A DNA stretch of 64,000 nucleotides from an uncultured Steroidobacter sp. (GCA_937864115.1 CALMII010000003.1:62001-126000), one strand, 5' to 3'. Positions 37,438 to 46,102 are shown, counted from the stretch's first letter. Numbers and translations are program-made. Notes: generated by a model not told the origin, from the letters alone.

Positions 37438-38795
37438 TGCGGTGACCGAATTCCGTACTTCTCCATTAGATCATATAGCGTCGGCCGACTGACCCCGATC
37501 ATCTCCGCGGTCCTGGAAATGTTGCCGTCCGTGATGATCAAGGTCTGTCGGATCGCCTGCCGCTCGGCGCGCGCGCGCACTTCCTTCAGGTTGAACAGCG
37601 ATGTGCCGTCGACGGCTTCACGCAGGCCCAAATCCTCCGCAGTGATCTGCGTTCCTTCGGCCATGATCATCGCGGTCTTAACCTTATTCTCAAGCTCACG
37701 AACGTTTCCAGGCCACTCATAGGCCTCGAGCGCGGCGATGGCTTCCTCCGTAAATCCCCGCTTCGGCCGACCATGAATCCCTCCGAACTTTCGCAGCAGA
37801 GAATGCGCAAGGACGGTTGCGGCGCCCGGTCGGTCCCGCAGCGGCGGCACGTTGATCGTAACTTCGCCGATGCGGAAGAAGAGATCCTGTCGGAACTGCT
37901 GCGCAGCAATCTGCGCCTGAAGATCCTTGTTGGTCGCGCATACCACACGCACGTTGACCGGTATCTCCTCGCGGCCGCCGACACGTTCGATCACCCGCCC
38001 CTGCAGGAACCGCAACAGCTTGGCCTGCAATGCCAGCGGCATGTCGCCGATCTCGTCTAGGAACAGCGTACCGCTATTGGCCATTTCCACCTTACCAAGG
38101 GTTTGCTTGACTGCGCCGGTAAACGCCCCTTTTTCATGACCGAACAATTCGCTTTCGAGGAGTTGCTCGGGAATCGCGGCGCAATTGATTGCGACGAACC
38201 TGCCAGCCGTGTGCGCGCTCTGGTTGTGAACCGCGCGAGCCAGAAGTTCCTTACCCGTCCCGCTCTCGCCGAGTATCAACACCGATACATCTGCGGGCGC
38301 AACCTTCTCCACCATCCTGCAGACCTTGAGCATGGCCTCATCGGTGGCTATCAATCCTTGGAATGGCGTGTTGTATTGCGCCTCCCGCAGTTGCCGATTC
38401 TGCTGTTCCAGCGCGTGGAGGTTGAACGCTCGGCTGACAAGCAGGCGCAGCACATCGGTGTCGACCGGCTTCTCGTAGAAATCGTAAGCGCCCAAGGAAA
38501 CGGCCGTCACGGCGTTGTCGCGGTCGTGGTTGCCTGTGACCACGATCACCTTGGTCTGAGGCGCGATATTCAGAATCTCCTTGAGTGTGGCCATGCCCTC
38601 GCCCACGCCTTCCAGATCCGGCGGCAGACCCAGATCCTGCAACACCACAGGCGGCTCGAAACGGCGCAATTGCGCAATCGCTTCGTTGCGAGTGGACGCC
38701 ATGAGCACTTCATGATCGTCGAAGCACCACTTTAGTTGCCGCTGCAGTCCAGCGTCGTCCTCAACGATGAGCAGCCTAGGCTTGGTGTCGTTCAC
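37434..38795 (-). CDS. prsR: PEP-CTERM-box response regulator PrsR (sigma-54 activator)
   Basis: 453 aa in three parts: receiver domain (acidic pocket EDD, phosphoacceptor Asp54 in VLQDLGLPP); AAA+ sigma-54 interaction domain with Walker A GESGTGKE and the GAFTGA loop (HEKGAFTGAVKQ); and a Fis-type helix-turn-helix (NISRTAEMIGVSRPTLYDLMEKYG). It should drive transcription with RNA polymerase-sigma-54 when phosphorylated by PrsK, encoded 86 bp upstream. The best matching promoter in the window lies at about 44.21 kb in front of a lipoprotein gene. Confidence 0.95.
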   Translation of the reverse strand: MNDTKPRLLIVEDDAGLQRQLKWCFDDHEVLMASTRNEAIAQLRRFEPPVVLQDLGLPPDLEGVGEGMATLKEILNIAPQTKVIVVTGNHDRDNAVTAVSLGAYDFYEKPVDTDVLRLLVSRAFNLHALEQQNRQLREAQYNTPFQGLIATDEAMLKVCRMVEKVAPADVSVLILGESGTGKELLARAVHNQSAHTAGRFVAINCAAIPEQLLESELFGHEKGAFTGAVKQTLGKVEMANSGTLFLDEIGDMPLALQAKLLRFLQGRVIERVGGREEIPVNVRVVCATNKDLQAQIAAQQFRQDLFFRIGEVTINVPPLRDRPGAATVLAHSLLRKFGGIHGRPKRGFTEEAIAALEAYEWPGNVRELENKVKTAMIMAEGTQITAEDLGLREAVDGTSLFNLKEVRARAERQAIRQTLIITDGNISRTAEMIGVSRPTLYDLMEKYGIRSPQ

Positions 38796-38881
38796 GATAG
38801 GGTCCGGCTCGGCAATGGGTTAGCGTGTTGAGCCACAATCAGAGTTCCGCCACATCCGTAGACGACGGCAATCCATGTCGA

Positions 38882-40939
38882 CTATCGACCGTAGCGGACG
38901 GGGCGCTCGAATGGCTCCGTCGGAAGGGTAATCGAGAATCGCGTTCCGCGACCGGGACTGCTCTGCACTTCCACGTATCCGCCGAGCATCTGCACGTACT
39001 CGCGCGTCTGGTATGCGCCAATTCCCATGCCCTTAGACCCCTTGGTGCTGTCGAACGGGCGGAACAGGCGCTCCCGCACGAACTCGGCGTCCATGCCCTT
39101 ACCGTTGTCAGTGACTGTCAGTGTCGCGACGTCCGCTCCGGACGATAGCCGAACCACAATTTCGCCCGCCGGTGCGGCATCCTGGGCATTCCTGATGATG
39201 TGTTCGACGACCGCCGACAGGCGCTGCGGATCAGCCTTGACGTGAATCGCCCGCTCTTCCGTGTCGAACCGCGGCACTGGCGCACGCAGACTGCAGCGAT
39301 CCACCGTGTTGCGCACCATATCGTCCAACCGAATGATCTCCACCACATGCCCGGCCGTCGACTGCCGCAACTGTTCGATCAATCGGGTCATGCGATCGAC
39401 CGTGTTGTCAATGGTTTCGATGGTGTCGTCCACGAACTCCGGATTGTGCTTGTGCCTGGGTGCGTTGGTCACGATGAGCTGTAGCTGCGCCACGGAATTC
39501 TTCAGGTCATGCATCATGAACGCCGTCAGCCGGTTGTAGGCTTCGAACTGCCGACTTTCCGCTAGGCGCCGGTCGGCATCGTGTTGCGCAAGTTGTGTTG
39601 CAACGTGCCTGCCGACAGTCTTCAGCAGGTCGCGATCCTCGTAAGTTAGCTCGAATGGCGGCGGCGGGTCATACAGCACGAAGAAGCCGAACAGCCGATC
39701 CAGTTCCGGCAGCGGAGACACGATACGCAGATCTACATTCCGGGCCAGCCATGCCGGCAGTTCGATGTTTTCGTAGACGTCGGGCATACGTTGGTGCTCG
39801 TGCAGATCGACGATCCACTGACGCTTGCGGACGAACTTCACCAGATCGCAATCGTTGCAGAGCGGCGCGAGGCCGCTTACATCATCCAGCTTCATTGGCC
39901 AAGCACTGACAGGGACGAACTGCCGCCCGCGCTCGTCGGCGACGAACAAGAGTCCGGCCGGGCTATCGAAGATCTGCGCAACAGCACGAATCGCAGTGCG
40001 CCGGGCGTCCTCTTCGGTTGCCGTCGAAAGCGTACGAATGAATCGCAGCCACTCGATTCTGTAGTCGTACTTGTTGCTGTAGAAGTGCTTGCTAATGAAT
40101 ACGAGCACCTGCCGTCGCAGGACACCGGACAAGAGGAGAAATCCCAGCACCACCGCGGCACCGGCAAAGAAAAGAATCTGACCTACTGCGCCCCAGTCTC
40201 CGCCGAGATCGCGCATGACGTATCCCGTAATTGCCATCGCGATCAGATAGATGCCCACCGCGACGAATGTGGTCGTATAGAAGACCACCTGGCGCGAGAC
40301 GAACACCTCCAACGACCACTGCGGATTGCGGCGCGCCGCCAGAGCAATCATGGGAACAGCAAGTGCGGTGACAATCCCTCGAACGATCCAGGCATCGATG
40401 GAAATGCGGCGCAACAGTTCGGCCTGGGAATACAGAAACAGGTCGTAGGCGAACATGCCTCCGATACCGAGAACGACGTAGCGCAGCGCGTTGCGTCCCG
40501 CGTGTGATGCATTTCGGTAGATCTGCTCGAGCAGAATGAGTACGCACAGCGTCAGCAGCAGCCCTGAACGCGACAACAGCATCGACCCGCTGCCGAATCC
40601 CGGCAGCCACGGCGTCGCCAAGGCGAACACCAGCAAACCGATCCACAATACGTGCGCGCCGGTCAGCAACAGCCGCGGCGCCGTCGGGCGCGCAAGTTCG
40701 GTGAGTACCAGTATCCAGACAGCGTCCCGCAGCACCTCGGCCACGTAGACGACAAGGAGAGGTGCCGAACCCAACCGGGCTTCGACGGCGAACAGAAATG
40801 CCCAGACGCAAGTCGCAGCGCACGCGCCGATCAGCCTTGCACCAACTCTGCGGCCGCGCCAACTGATCGCGAGCAACAGCGTCAGGAATAAGAAGCCGAG
40901 TCCTGCGATCGCGTAAGTCGCCACTCCTGCATTGCTCAT
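38882..40939 (-). CDS. prsK: XrtA/PEP-CTERM sensor histidine kinase PrsK
   Basis: 685 aa from the ATG opening MSNAGVATYAIAGLGFLFL. About nine N-terminal membrane helices (1-280), a GAF-like sensor part (about 300-445, RTLSTATEEDARRTAIRAVAQIF), a His-containing phosphoacceptor helix (FMMHDLKNSVAQLQLIV) and an ATPase domain with HIIRNAQDAAP, DNGKGMD and GSKGMGIGAYQTREYV. It phosphorylates PrsR. The kinase core is complete. A longer in-frame start exists but lacks the membrane-protein N-terminus. Confidence 0.95.
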   Translation of the reverse strand: MSNAGVATYAIAGLGFLFLTLLLAISWRGRRVGARLIGACAATCVWAFLFAVEARLGSAPLLVVYVAEVLRDAVWILVLTELARPTAPRLLLTGAHVLWIGLLVFALATPWLPGFGSGSMLLSRSGLLLTLCVLILLEQIYRNASHAGRNALRYVVLGIGGMFAYDLFLYSQAELLRRISIDAWIVRGIVTALAVPMIALAARRNPQWSLEVFVSRQVVFYTTTFVAVGIYLIAMAITGYVMRDLGGDWGAVGQILFFAGAAVVLGFLLLSGVLRRQVLVFISKHFYSNKYDYRIEWLRFIRTLSTATEEDARRTAIRAVAQIFDSPAGLLFVADERGRQFVPVSAWPMKLDDVSGLAPLCNDCDLVKFVRKRQWIVDLHEHQRMPDVYENIELPAWLARNVDLRIVSPLPELDRLFGFFVLYDPPPPFELTYEDRDLLKTVGRHVATQLAQHDADRRLAESRQFEAYNRLTAFMMHDLKNSVAQLQLIVTNAPRHKHNPEFVDDTIETIDNTVDRMTRLIEQLRQSTAGHVVEIIRLDDMVRNTVDRCSLRAPVPRFDTEERAIHVKADPQRLSAVVEHIIRNAQDAAPAGEIVVRLSSGADVATLTVTDNGKGMDAEFVRERLFRPFDSTKGSKGMGIGAYQTREYVQMLGGYVEVQSSPGRGTRFSITLPTEPFERPVRYGR

Positions 40940-40999
40940 GGAAGAACACCCGAAACACAGCTCGCGCGCCGGATGCCGGTGCACGCCACCCAGCTCACA

Positions 41000-42496
41000 C
41001 TAGCGTGCACCCTTGCCCCAGACGATGACTTCCACTGTCTGCAGAATGATCGCGAGATAGAACAGCAATGAATGATTCTTCACATAGAACAGGTCGTACT
41101 GCAATTTCTCCGCGGCGTCCTGTTCGGACGAGCCGTACGGGTAACACAACTGCGCCCATCCCGTGATACCGGGCTTGATTGTGTGTCGTTCCCGGTAGTA
41201 CGGGATGCGCTCGTTCAACTGTGCAACGAATTCAGGACGCTCAGGGCGCGGACCAACAAAGCTCATGTGGCCGCGCAGTACATTGAGAATCTGCGGCAAC
41301 TCGTCGATGCGGGTCAGTCGGATGAACGACCCAACCTTCGTAACGCGATTGTCGTTCTTCTGCGCCCACTGCGCACCGTGGCGCTCGGCATCCTCACGCA
41401 TGCTGCGGAACTTGAGAAGCTTGAAGGGCCTGCCATGCTGCCCCACCCGAAGCTGTCTGTAGAAAATGCTGGCACGCGGACCTTCCGTGAGCTTGATCGC
41501 CATGGCGGTCAGCAGCATGAACGGCAACGCCACGACCAGCAGAATCAGGCTCGCGAGCACGTCGAATGCGCGCTCCAGGGTGCTGTGGATTCGTCCCTGG
41601 CGGAACCCTTCCGAGAAAATCATCCAGCTCGGATTGAGCACGTCGAGCCGCACCTTGCCGGTTTCGCGCTCCAGAAAACTGATGAGCTCAATGATTTCGA
41701 TCCCTTCCAGCCGGCATTCAAGAAGCTCGTTCATCGGGAACTGACGTCGGCGATCGTCCATGGCGACGACCACTTCATCGACCTCCAGGCTGCGACAGAT
41801 ACCGAGCAACGAGTCCGAAGAGTTGATTCTCGCTGCCTCTGGCACGCCATCGGGATCGTCGCCACCCGCCGCGACGTAACCTACGGGCAGGAATCCACGA
41901 CGGTCCGAACGACGACGTAGCCTTGCGATGCTCTGCGCACGTTTGCCAGCACCATAGACCAACACGCGCTTCTTGAAGACATCCTCATCGGCAACCCGGT
42001 CGAAGATGATCCTCGCGACTGCCGCTCCGACGAAAGAAAGCACAGCGGCCGTCATGAGCAACGCACGCCCGACTTGCAGCGCCGGAAACAGGTAGAAGAT
42101 CACCGCTATCAGGAGAACGCCGCCCACCATGCTGGCCCCCACTCTCGCAAGGACGCCAGTCAGGCGCGAACGCTGACGGGCGTTGTACAACCCCATGGCA
42201 GTCCCCGAAAGAAACAGCGCGCCGGAGAACAACAGGGCCTGCGGCCATATCTCTGGAAGGAACGGATTTGCCGGGCGGATCGCCGGATCCAAACCCGTCA
42301 AAGTGGCGGCATACAGAGCAAGAAAGAACAGCGAAGCCTCGACGAGGGCAAGAAGGGCAAGTGGAAGCTGCCAGTAGTGCTGAAAGATTCTTATTGCCAC
42401 TTCGTCCGGTGCCTTTGGTAAATGCAATTGCCTAGCCTCAGGCAAAAGCCCGTAGACCGGCAAGAAAACCACTTGAGGATTCAGCGCGTTGCGCAA
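41000..42496 (-). CDS. XrtA-system initiating sugar transferase (bacterial sugar transferase family)
   Basis: 498 aa. Four N-terminal helices with a Rossmann-like CoA-binding part (VLVYGAGKRAQSIARL, about 175-190), a hydrophobic hairpin (VLASLILLVVALPFMLLTAMAIKL) and the phosphoglycosyltransferase domain with FYRQLRVGQHGRPFKLLKFRSM and PQILNVLRGHMSFVGPRPERPEFV. It loads the first sugar-1-phosphate on undecaprenyl phosphate. Similarity to relatives begins near VAIRIFQHYW, so the real start may be a GTG at about residue 33; the 42,496 start is kept because nothing contradicts it. First gene of the minus-strand run. Confidence 0.93.
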   Translation of the reverse strand: MRNALNPQVVFLPVYGLLPEARQLHLPKAPDEVAIRIFQHYWQLPLALLALVEASLFFLALYAATLTGLDPAIRPANPFLPEIWPQALLFSGALFLSGTAMGLYNARQRSRLTGVLARVGASMVGGVLLIAVIFYLFPALQVGRALLMTAAVLSFVGAAVARIIFDRVADEDVFKKRVLVYGAGKRAQSIARLRRRSDRRGFLPVGYVAAGGDDPDGVPEAARINSSDSLLGICRSLEVDEVVVAMDDRRRQFPMNELLECRLEGIEIIELISFLERETGKVRLDVLNPSWMIFSEGFRQGRIHSTLERAFDVLASLILLVVALPFMLLTAMAIKLTEGPRASIFYRQLRVGQHGRPFKLLKFRSMREDAERHGAQWAQKNDNRVTKVGSFIRLTRIDELPQILNVLRGHMSFVGPRPERPEFVAQLNERIPYYRERHTIKPGITGWAQLCYPYGSSEQDAAEKLQYDLFYVKNHSLLFYLAIILQTVEVIVWGKGAR

Positions 42497-42636
42497 AGCA
42501 GCGGTATGGAACCCGGCCTGCCCGCATTCAGCAAGCGGACCGAAGTCTAATCACTCCACCCTCACAACCGCGTGAAGGGTTTCACACGAACCTACTGTCA
42601 AATCGCCCGCGCTCGTGGTCTCTGGTGGCGGACAAT

Positions 42637-42651
42637 TGACAATCATTCGCA
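42637..42651. promoter_or_regulatory. candidate Fur box upstream of bfd
   Basis: TGACAATCATTCGCA matches the 7-1-7 Fur pattern (TGATAAT-N-ATTATCA) at 11 of 14 informative positions and ends 42 bp before the bfd start. bfd genes are classically repressed by Fur-iron, so position and target agree. Matching is by eye only. Confidence 0.6.
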
Positions 42652-42693
42652 TTTCCATTTAGATTGCCCTCACCCATCCTACCGGGCAAGCGC

Positions 42694-42882
42694 ATGTACG
42701 TCTGTCTTTGCAATGGCATCAGCGATCGGCAGATCCGCGAAGTCGTGGATCGGGGTGCTGGAACGCTTCCCGAAGTGCAGTGCTATCTACCGGTGGCAAA
42801 CTGTTGCGGCCGCTGTGAAGACACGGCTCAGGAAATCATTTCCTGTCAGATCGAATCTGCAAGCCGGCCGGTCGCCGCCTGA
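42694..42882 (+). CDS. bfd: bacterioferritin-associated ferredoxin
   Basis: 62 aa from MYVCLCNGISDRQIREVV. Cys4, Cys6, Cys38 and Cys41 form the CxC...CxxC set that binds the [2Fe-2S] cluster of Bfd. It delivers electrons to bacterioferritin so that stored Fe3+ can be released. Start chosen at the ATG before YVCLC; a longer frame adds a tail that is not conserved. The bacterioferritin gene follows on the same strand and a Fur-box-like sequence lies upstream. Confidence 0.93.
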   Translation: MYVCLCNGISDRQIREVVDRGAGTLPEVQCYLPVANCCGRCEDTAQEIISCQIESASRPVAA

Positions 42883-43019
42883 ACTGATTTGCATTCGCCC
42901 CTTCGTTCGTATCTCAAGGTAAATCCTCGGGTTTTTCTCTTCTCACACATTGCCTGATCGCACCCGCTCGTCCAAGATCCGGGCTCCTCGATTCTCTTCG
43001 ACGAACCGGAGCTTCGGCC

Positions 43020-43493
43020 GTGAAAGGCAACGCAACCATCCTCAAGCACCTCAATGCGGTCCTCAAGAATGAGCTGACTGCGATCAACCAGTATTTCCTG
43101 CATGCCCGGATGTTCGACAACTGGGGGCTTAAGAAGCTGGGACATCATTCGAAGGAAGAATCGATCGACGAGATGAAGCACGCCGACAAGCTGATCGAGC
43201 GGATTCTGTTTCTAGATGGCCTGCCGAATCTGCAGGACTTGGGGAAGCTGCTGATCGGGGAAAGCGTGAAAGAGGCGCTGGAATGCGACCTCAAACTGGA
43301 AATGCAGGCGCATCCCGACCTGCGCGCAGCGATCGCAGACTGCGAAAAGACCAGCGACTACATCAGCCGCGAGATCTTCGAACGGATCCTGGAATCAGAG
43401 GAAGAACACATCGACTGGCTCGAGACGCAGCTCGGACTGATCGAGCGGATCGGCATCGAAAACTATTGCCAGATGCAGGTCGACAAATCCTGA
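43020..43493 (+). CDS. bfr: bacterioferritin
   Basis: 157 aa, the standard length, from a GTG start with GGAG nine bases upstream. The ferroxidase ligands Glu18, Glu51, His54, Glu94, Glu127 and His130 are all visible, and Met52 (DEMKHAD) is the heme ligand between subunits. It assembles into a 24-subunit iron store. The gene is 137 bp after bfd, so the two may be co-transcribed, and 3 bp from the convergent lipoprotein gene. Confidence 0.97.
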   Translation: MKGNATILKHLNAVLKNELTAINQYFLHARMFDNWGLKKLGHHSKEESIDEMKHADKLIERILFLDGLPNLQDLGKLLIGESVKEALECDLKLEMQAHPDLRAAIADCEKTSDYISREIFERILESEEEHIDWLETQLGLIERIGIENYCQMQVDKS

Positions 43494-43496
43494 TCC

Positions 43497-44153
43497 TCAC
43501 GCAATCGTCTTGGTCGCCACGTTGGACAGCGCGCTTTCGTATCCCGTGCTGTTCACAGCAACAACCGCAAAAAACCAGGCGCCTGCACTGAGATTCTCGA
43601 TCACGTAGCTACTGACCGATGGGTTCGTGATCGACACCGATTGCGTCAATTCGTCGGCCGAACGTCCGTATCGAATCGTGAAACCCGCCAGATCGGTAAG
43701 GCTCGAGCCATCGGTATTCTGCGTCGGAGACAACCAGGACAGCGCCGCGCTTCCCGTGGCGACAGCGGACACGGTCACGGAAAAGGCAACCAAGGATGCT
43801 TCTGCCTGACCATCCGATACGGAAATCCTGATTCCGGCAAACGTTCCCACGTCCCCTGCTCCGGGCGTACCGGTCAGCCTGCCTGTACTGGCGTTCAGCG
43901 ACATCCATGCCGGCAGATTGGCGGCAGTAAAGGACAACGCGTCGCCATTCGGATCGCTAGCCGCGACTTGGAAGCTGTATGTCTCGCCCACGACAATTGC
44001 CGTCGCCGGCTGACCTTGAATCGTTGGCGCCGAATTCGTGCCCGTAACCGGCGGAGGATTCGCCTGAGGTGATGAACTCGTAGCTCCATCCCCGCCACCA
44101 CAGCCGGTGATCAACGCCGCGACGAAAAGAATGAGAAAAATCCTGGGCTGCAC
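43497..44153 (-). CDS. putative Ig/FN3-domain lipoprotein
   Basis: 218 aa from a GTG start with AGGGAG upstream. Signal with lipobox LITGC followed by a Gly-rich linker (lipid anchor at Cys18). Residues about 40-130 form a putative-Ig (He_PIG, cadherin-like) domain (APTIQGQPATAIVVGETYSFQVAASDPNGDALSFTAANLPAWMSL), and about 135-218 a fibronectin III domain (ATGSAALSWLSPTQNTDG). Such domains bind sugars or proteins at the cell surface. A strong sigma-54 promoter 50 bp upstream suggests control by PrsR and therefore a link to EPS or exosortase function. Confidence 0.78.
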   Translation of the reverse strand: MQPRIFLILFVAALITGCGGGDGATSSSPQANPPPVTGTNSAPTIQGQPATAIVVGETYSFQVAASDPNGDALSFTAANLPAWMSLNASTGRLTGTPGAGDVGTFAGIRISVSDGQAEASLVAFSVTVSAVATGSAALSWLSPTQNTDGSSLTDLAGFTIRYGRSADELTQSVSITNPSVSSYVIENLSAGAWFFAVVAVNSTGYESALSNVATKTIA

Positions 44154-44201
44154 TCGTTTACCAACTCCCTAAAGTCGAGACGAAAACATTGAGGTGGTGA
44201 A

Positions 44202-44219
44202 TTACAAATGTCGTGCCAA
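44202..44219 (-). promoter_or_regulatory. sigma-54 promoter of the Ig/FN3 lipoprotein gene
   Basis: On the minus strand the sequence reads TTGGCACGACATTTGTAA: the -24 element TTGGCACG is perfect, and after four bases the -12 element is TTGT (consensus TTGC), with the required 10 bp between GG and GT. It lies about 50 bp upstream of the start. Other TGGCAC sequences examined in the EPS locus lack the -12 partner. Confidence 0.75.
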
Positions 44220-44354
44220 CGCTACTGATCCGCTTATTTCTTTAAAAATCATATGCTTGTAATTTGGATGTCCGCAGGAATGTCGCCAGCAGCCCACAGC
44301 TGACGTGCAACAGGCACGCTGAAGGAAACAACTTATTGAATGGAAAAGGTTTCC

Positions 44355-44378
44355 TGACGTCGCGAAGTCGCGACATCA
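44355..44378. other. hairpin left of the tRNA-Glu remnant
   Basis: A near-perfect inverted repeat (TGACGTCGCG and its complement with one mismatch, loop AAGT), followed about 55 bp to the right by a second smaller hairpin (CGGAGC-GGGT-GCTCCG, 44,435-44,450). Lying downstream of the former tRNA-Glu transcript, either could have ended it, but no T-run follows. Confidence 0.35.
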
Positions 44379-44507
44379 GTGGGCGCGGGAATACGTAGTT
44401 TCGACTAGGAGAGAATGACAAGCGTCGAGACGGCCGGAGCGGGTGCTCCGCAGACCTTGGGCGATGGGCGCCGAAATCTGCTGGCAGGTTGACCTGGCGG
44501 CCATTAA

Positions 44508-44554
44508 TGGCGTCCCCAAAGGGATTCGAACCCTTGTTACCGCCGTGAAAGGGC
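44508..44554 (-). other. attachment site: 3' half of a tRNA-Glu gene
   Basis: The minus strand reads, from the CCA end backwards: acceptor strand GGGGACG-CCA, T arm AAGGG-TTCGAAT-CCCTT, variable loop TAACA, anticodon stem GGCGG and loop CTTTCAC with anticodon TTC. On the 5' side of the loop the sequence departs from a tRNA-Glu (stem CGGCC instead of the CCGCC needed) and no D arm follows. This is the classic left junction of an element integrated into the anticodon-to-3' part of tRNA-Glu, with the integrase 154 bp away. The matching intact tRNA should mark the other end and is not in the window. Confidence 0.85.
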
Positions 44555-44561
44555 CGTTAAG

Positions 44562-44652
44562 ACAGTCCGGAGCGGACCGGCATAGTCCAGAATGTGACTG
44601 AAATCCCTAGAAATACAGTATTTTCTATCCTACACTGTCCAGCATAGTCCGG
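44562..44652 (+). repeat. GTCC repeats, candidate integrase arm-binding sites
   Basis: Four direct copies of a short motif: ACAGTCCGG (44,562), CATAGTCCAG (44,581), ACTGTCCAG (44,633) and CATAGTCCGG (44,643). They lie between the tRNA junction and the integrase start, where arm-type sites of phage-like integrases are found. Two copies of TTTTCCCAT follow at 44,661 and 44,672. Confidence 0.5.
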
Positions 44653-44707
44653 ATCGGTATTTTTCCCATGATTTTCCCATGGGCCCGATTCGGCGATCGG
44701 ACGCGCC

Positions 44708-46030
44708 GTGGCACGGGTCAAACGCAGCAACGAACTCTCCTCGATTGAGGCTCGGCGGAAGCTCCGAATCCGACCTGAGCCCTATTTCATGGTCATCGAG
44801 AAGGGACTGGCGCTGGGCTATCGCAAGTCCTCGGCCGGGAGTGCCTGGATTGTCCGCCGATATGACCCCCTCACCCGCAAGAACGCCGAGAGCCGGCTGG
44901 CGAAAGCCGACGACAACCGGGACGCCGACGGCATCGAGGTTCTGACCTTCAGCCAGGCGCAGCGCCTGGTGATGGCGGACACCAAACACAAAGCGGAAGC
45001 TGCCGCCGGCAAGCACTACACCGTCGCCGATGCCGTGGCCGACTATGTCGCCTGGGCGAAAGACAACAACAAGAGTGGAGACGACACCGAAGCCAAGCTC
45101 AGGGCCTACGTGCTCGAGTCCGATCTGGCCGACAAGCGCCTCGGCGATCTCACCCCGGCCGACATGGACACCTGGCTGAGCTGGGCCCTCAAACGGCCGC
45201 GGCGTTTCAAGGCGAAGACGCTTCCCACCCCTACCCCGCGCGCCTTCAAGAAGCCTCGACCACCGAAGCCTGAGAAGAGGAAAGCCGATATCCCGGCACT
45301 GTCCACGGATGAGCTTCGCCGCCGCCGCCGGTCCACGGTCAACCGGATCATTACGCCTGTGAAGGCCATGCTGAATCACGCCAAGAGTCGCCGGAAGATT
45401 GCGACCGACGATGCGTGGGCCAAGCTCGGCAAGTTCGCGCGCGTGGACTCCGCACGGCTGCGCTGGCTCACCGAGGCCGAAGCGGTACGCCTGCTGAATG
45501 CGAGCGCTCCCGACTTCCGGAAGTTCGCCCAGGGCGCACTGATGTCCGGATGCGGCCCCGGTGAACTCGCTCGCGCCGAAGCGCGCGACTTCGATCCACA
45601 TTCCAAGACGCTACTGGTCACCGACAAGACGCGACCGCCGCGCCGCGTGCCACTGACGGATGACGGCGTTGCCCTGTTCGAATCTCTGACCGCCGGTCTG
45701 GGTGGACACGATCTCATCTTCATGCAGAGCGATGGCCGCCCATGGAAGAAGATCGACTGGGTGCGCGCGATCAACGGCGCCTGCGGGGCCGCGAAGATTT
45801 CGCCGCCCGCCACGTTCTACACGCTGCGTCACACCTACGCATCGCACCTGGTGCAGAAAGGTACGCCGCTGATGTTCGTCGCGACGACGCTGGGCCACAA
45901 AGACACGCGCATGGTGGAGAAACACTACGGCCACTTCGCCCACTCGCATGTCGCAGAGTCGATTCGCGAGCGGCTGCCATCGTTCGGCATCACCGTGGAC
46001 AAGAAGGTCCAGGCACTGAAACCGAAATGA
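44708..46030 (+). CDS. tyrosine integrase with two catalytic residues replaced
   Basis: 440 aa from a GTG start (MARVKRSNELSS). N-terminal arm-binding-like region, core-binding domain (about 90-215, YTVADAVADYVAWAKDNNKSG), catalytic domain (about 230-425). The nucleophile Tyr407 (MVEKHYGHF), His of LGHKD and Arg374 of box II are present. However, box I, normally TGxRxGEL, reads SGCGPGEL, putting Gly283 where the first catalytic Arg belongs, and the His of HxxR is Tyr371 (FYTLRH). Both changes need only single-base steps (C to G; C to T). The protein is full length, but recombination activity is doubtful. It faces away from the tRNA remnant. Confidence 0.9.
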   Translation: MARVKRSNELSSIEARRKLRIRPEPYFMVIEKGLALGYRKSSAGSAWIVRRYDPLTRKNAESRLAKADDNRDADGIEVLTFSQAQRLVMADTKHKAEAAAGKHYTVADAVADYVAWAKDNNKSGDDTEAKLRAYVLESDLADKRLGDLTPADMDTWLSWALKRPRRFKAKTLPTPTPRAFKKPRPPKPEKRKADIPALSTDELRRRRRSTVNRIITPVKAMLNHAKSRRKIATDDAWAKLGKFARVDSARLRWLTEAEAVRLLNASAPDFRKFAQGALMSGCGPGELARAEARDFDPHSKTLLVTDKTRPPRRVPLTDDGVALFESLTAGLGGHDLIFMQSDGRPWKKIDWVRAINGACGAAKISPPATFYTLRHTYASHLVQKGTPLMFVATTLGHKDTRMVEKHYGHFAHSHVAESIRERLPSFGITVDKKVQALKPK

Positions 46031-46041
46031 GAATTCCAGAT

Positions 46042-46102
46042 TTGGGGGCAAGGGTTCCCCAATAAGCGAGGCGCACGGCCCGTTGCAGCGGTCCGGCGCC
46101 TC
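46042..46102. other. hairpins after the integrase gene
   Basis: Two inverted repeats in the 104-bp gap: TTGGGG/CCCCAA (46,042-46,062) and a longer one with outer arms GAGGCGC/GCGCCTC (46,068-46,102) and imperfect inner arms GGCCCG/CGGTCC around TTGCAG. They could end integrase transcription or shape the leader of the next gene. No T-run. Confidence 0.45.

Noticed and set aside
44230..44500. Possible riboswitch between the lipoprotein gene and the tRNA remnant
   Set aside because: Hairpins are present but no conserved core of a c-di-GMP or other known riboswitch could be matched.
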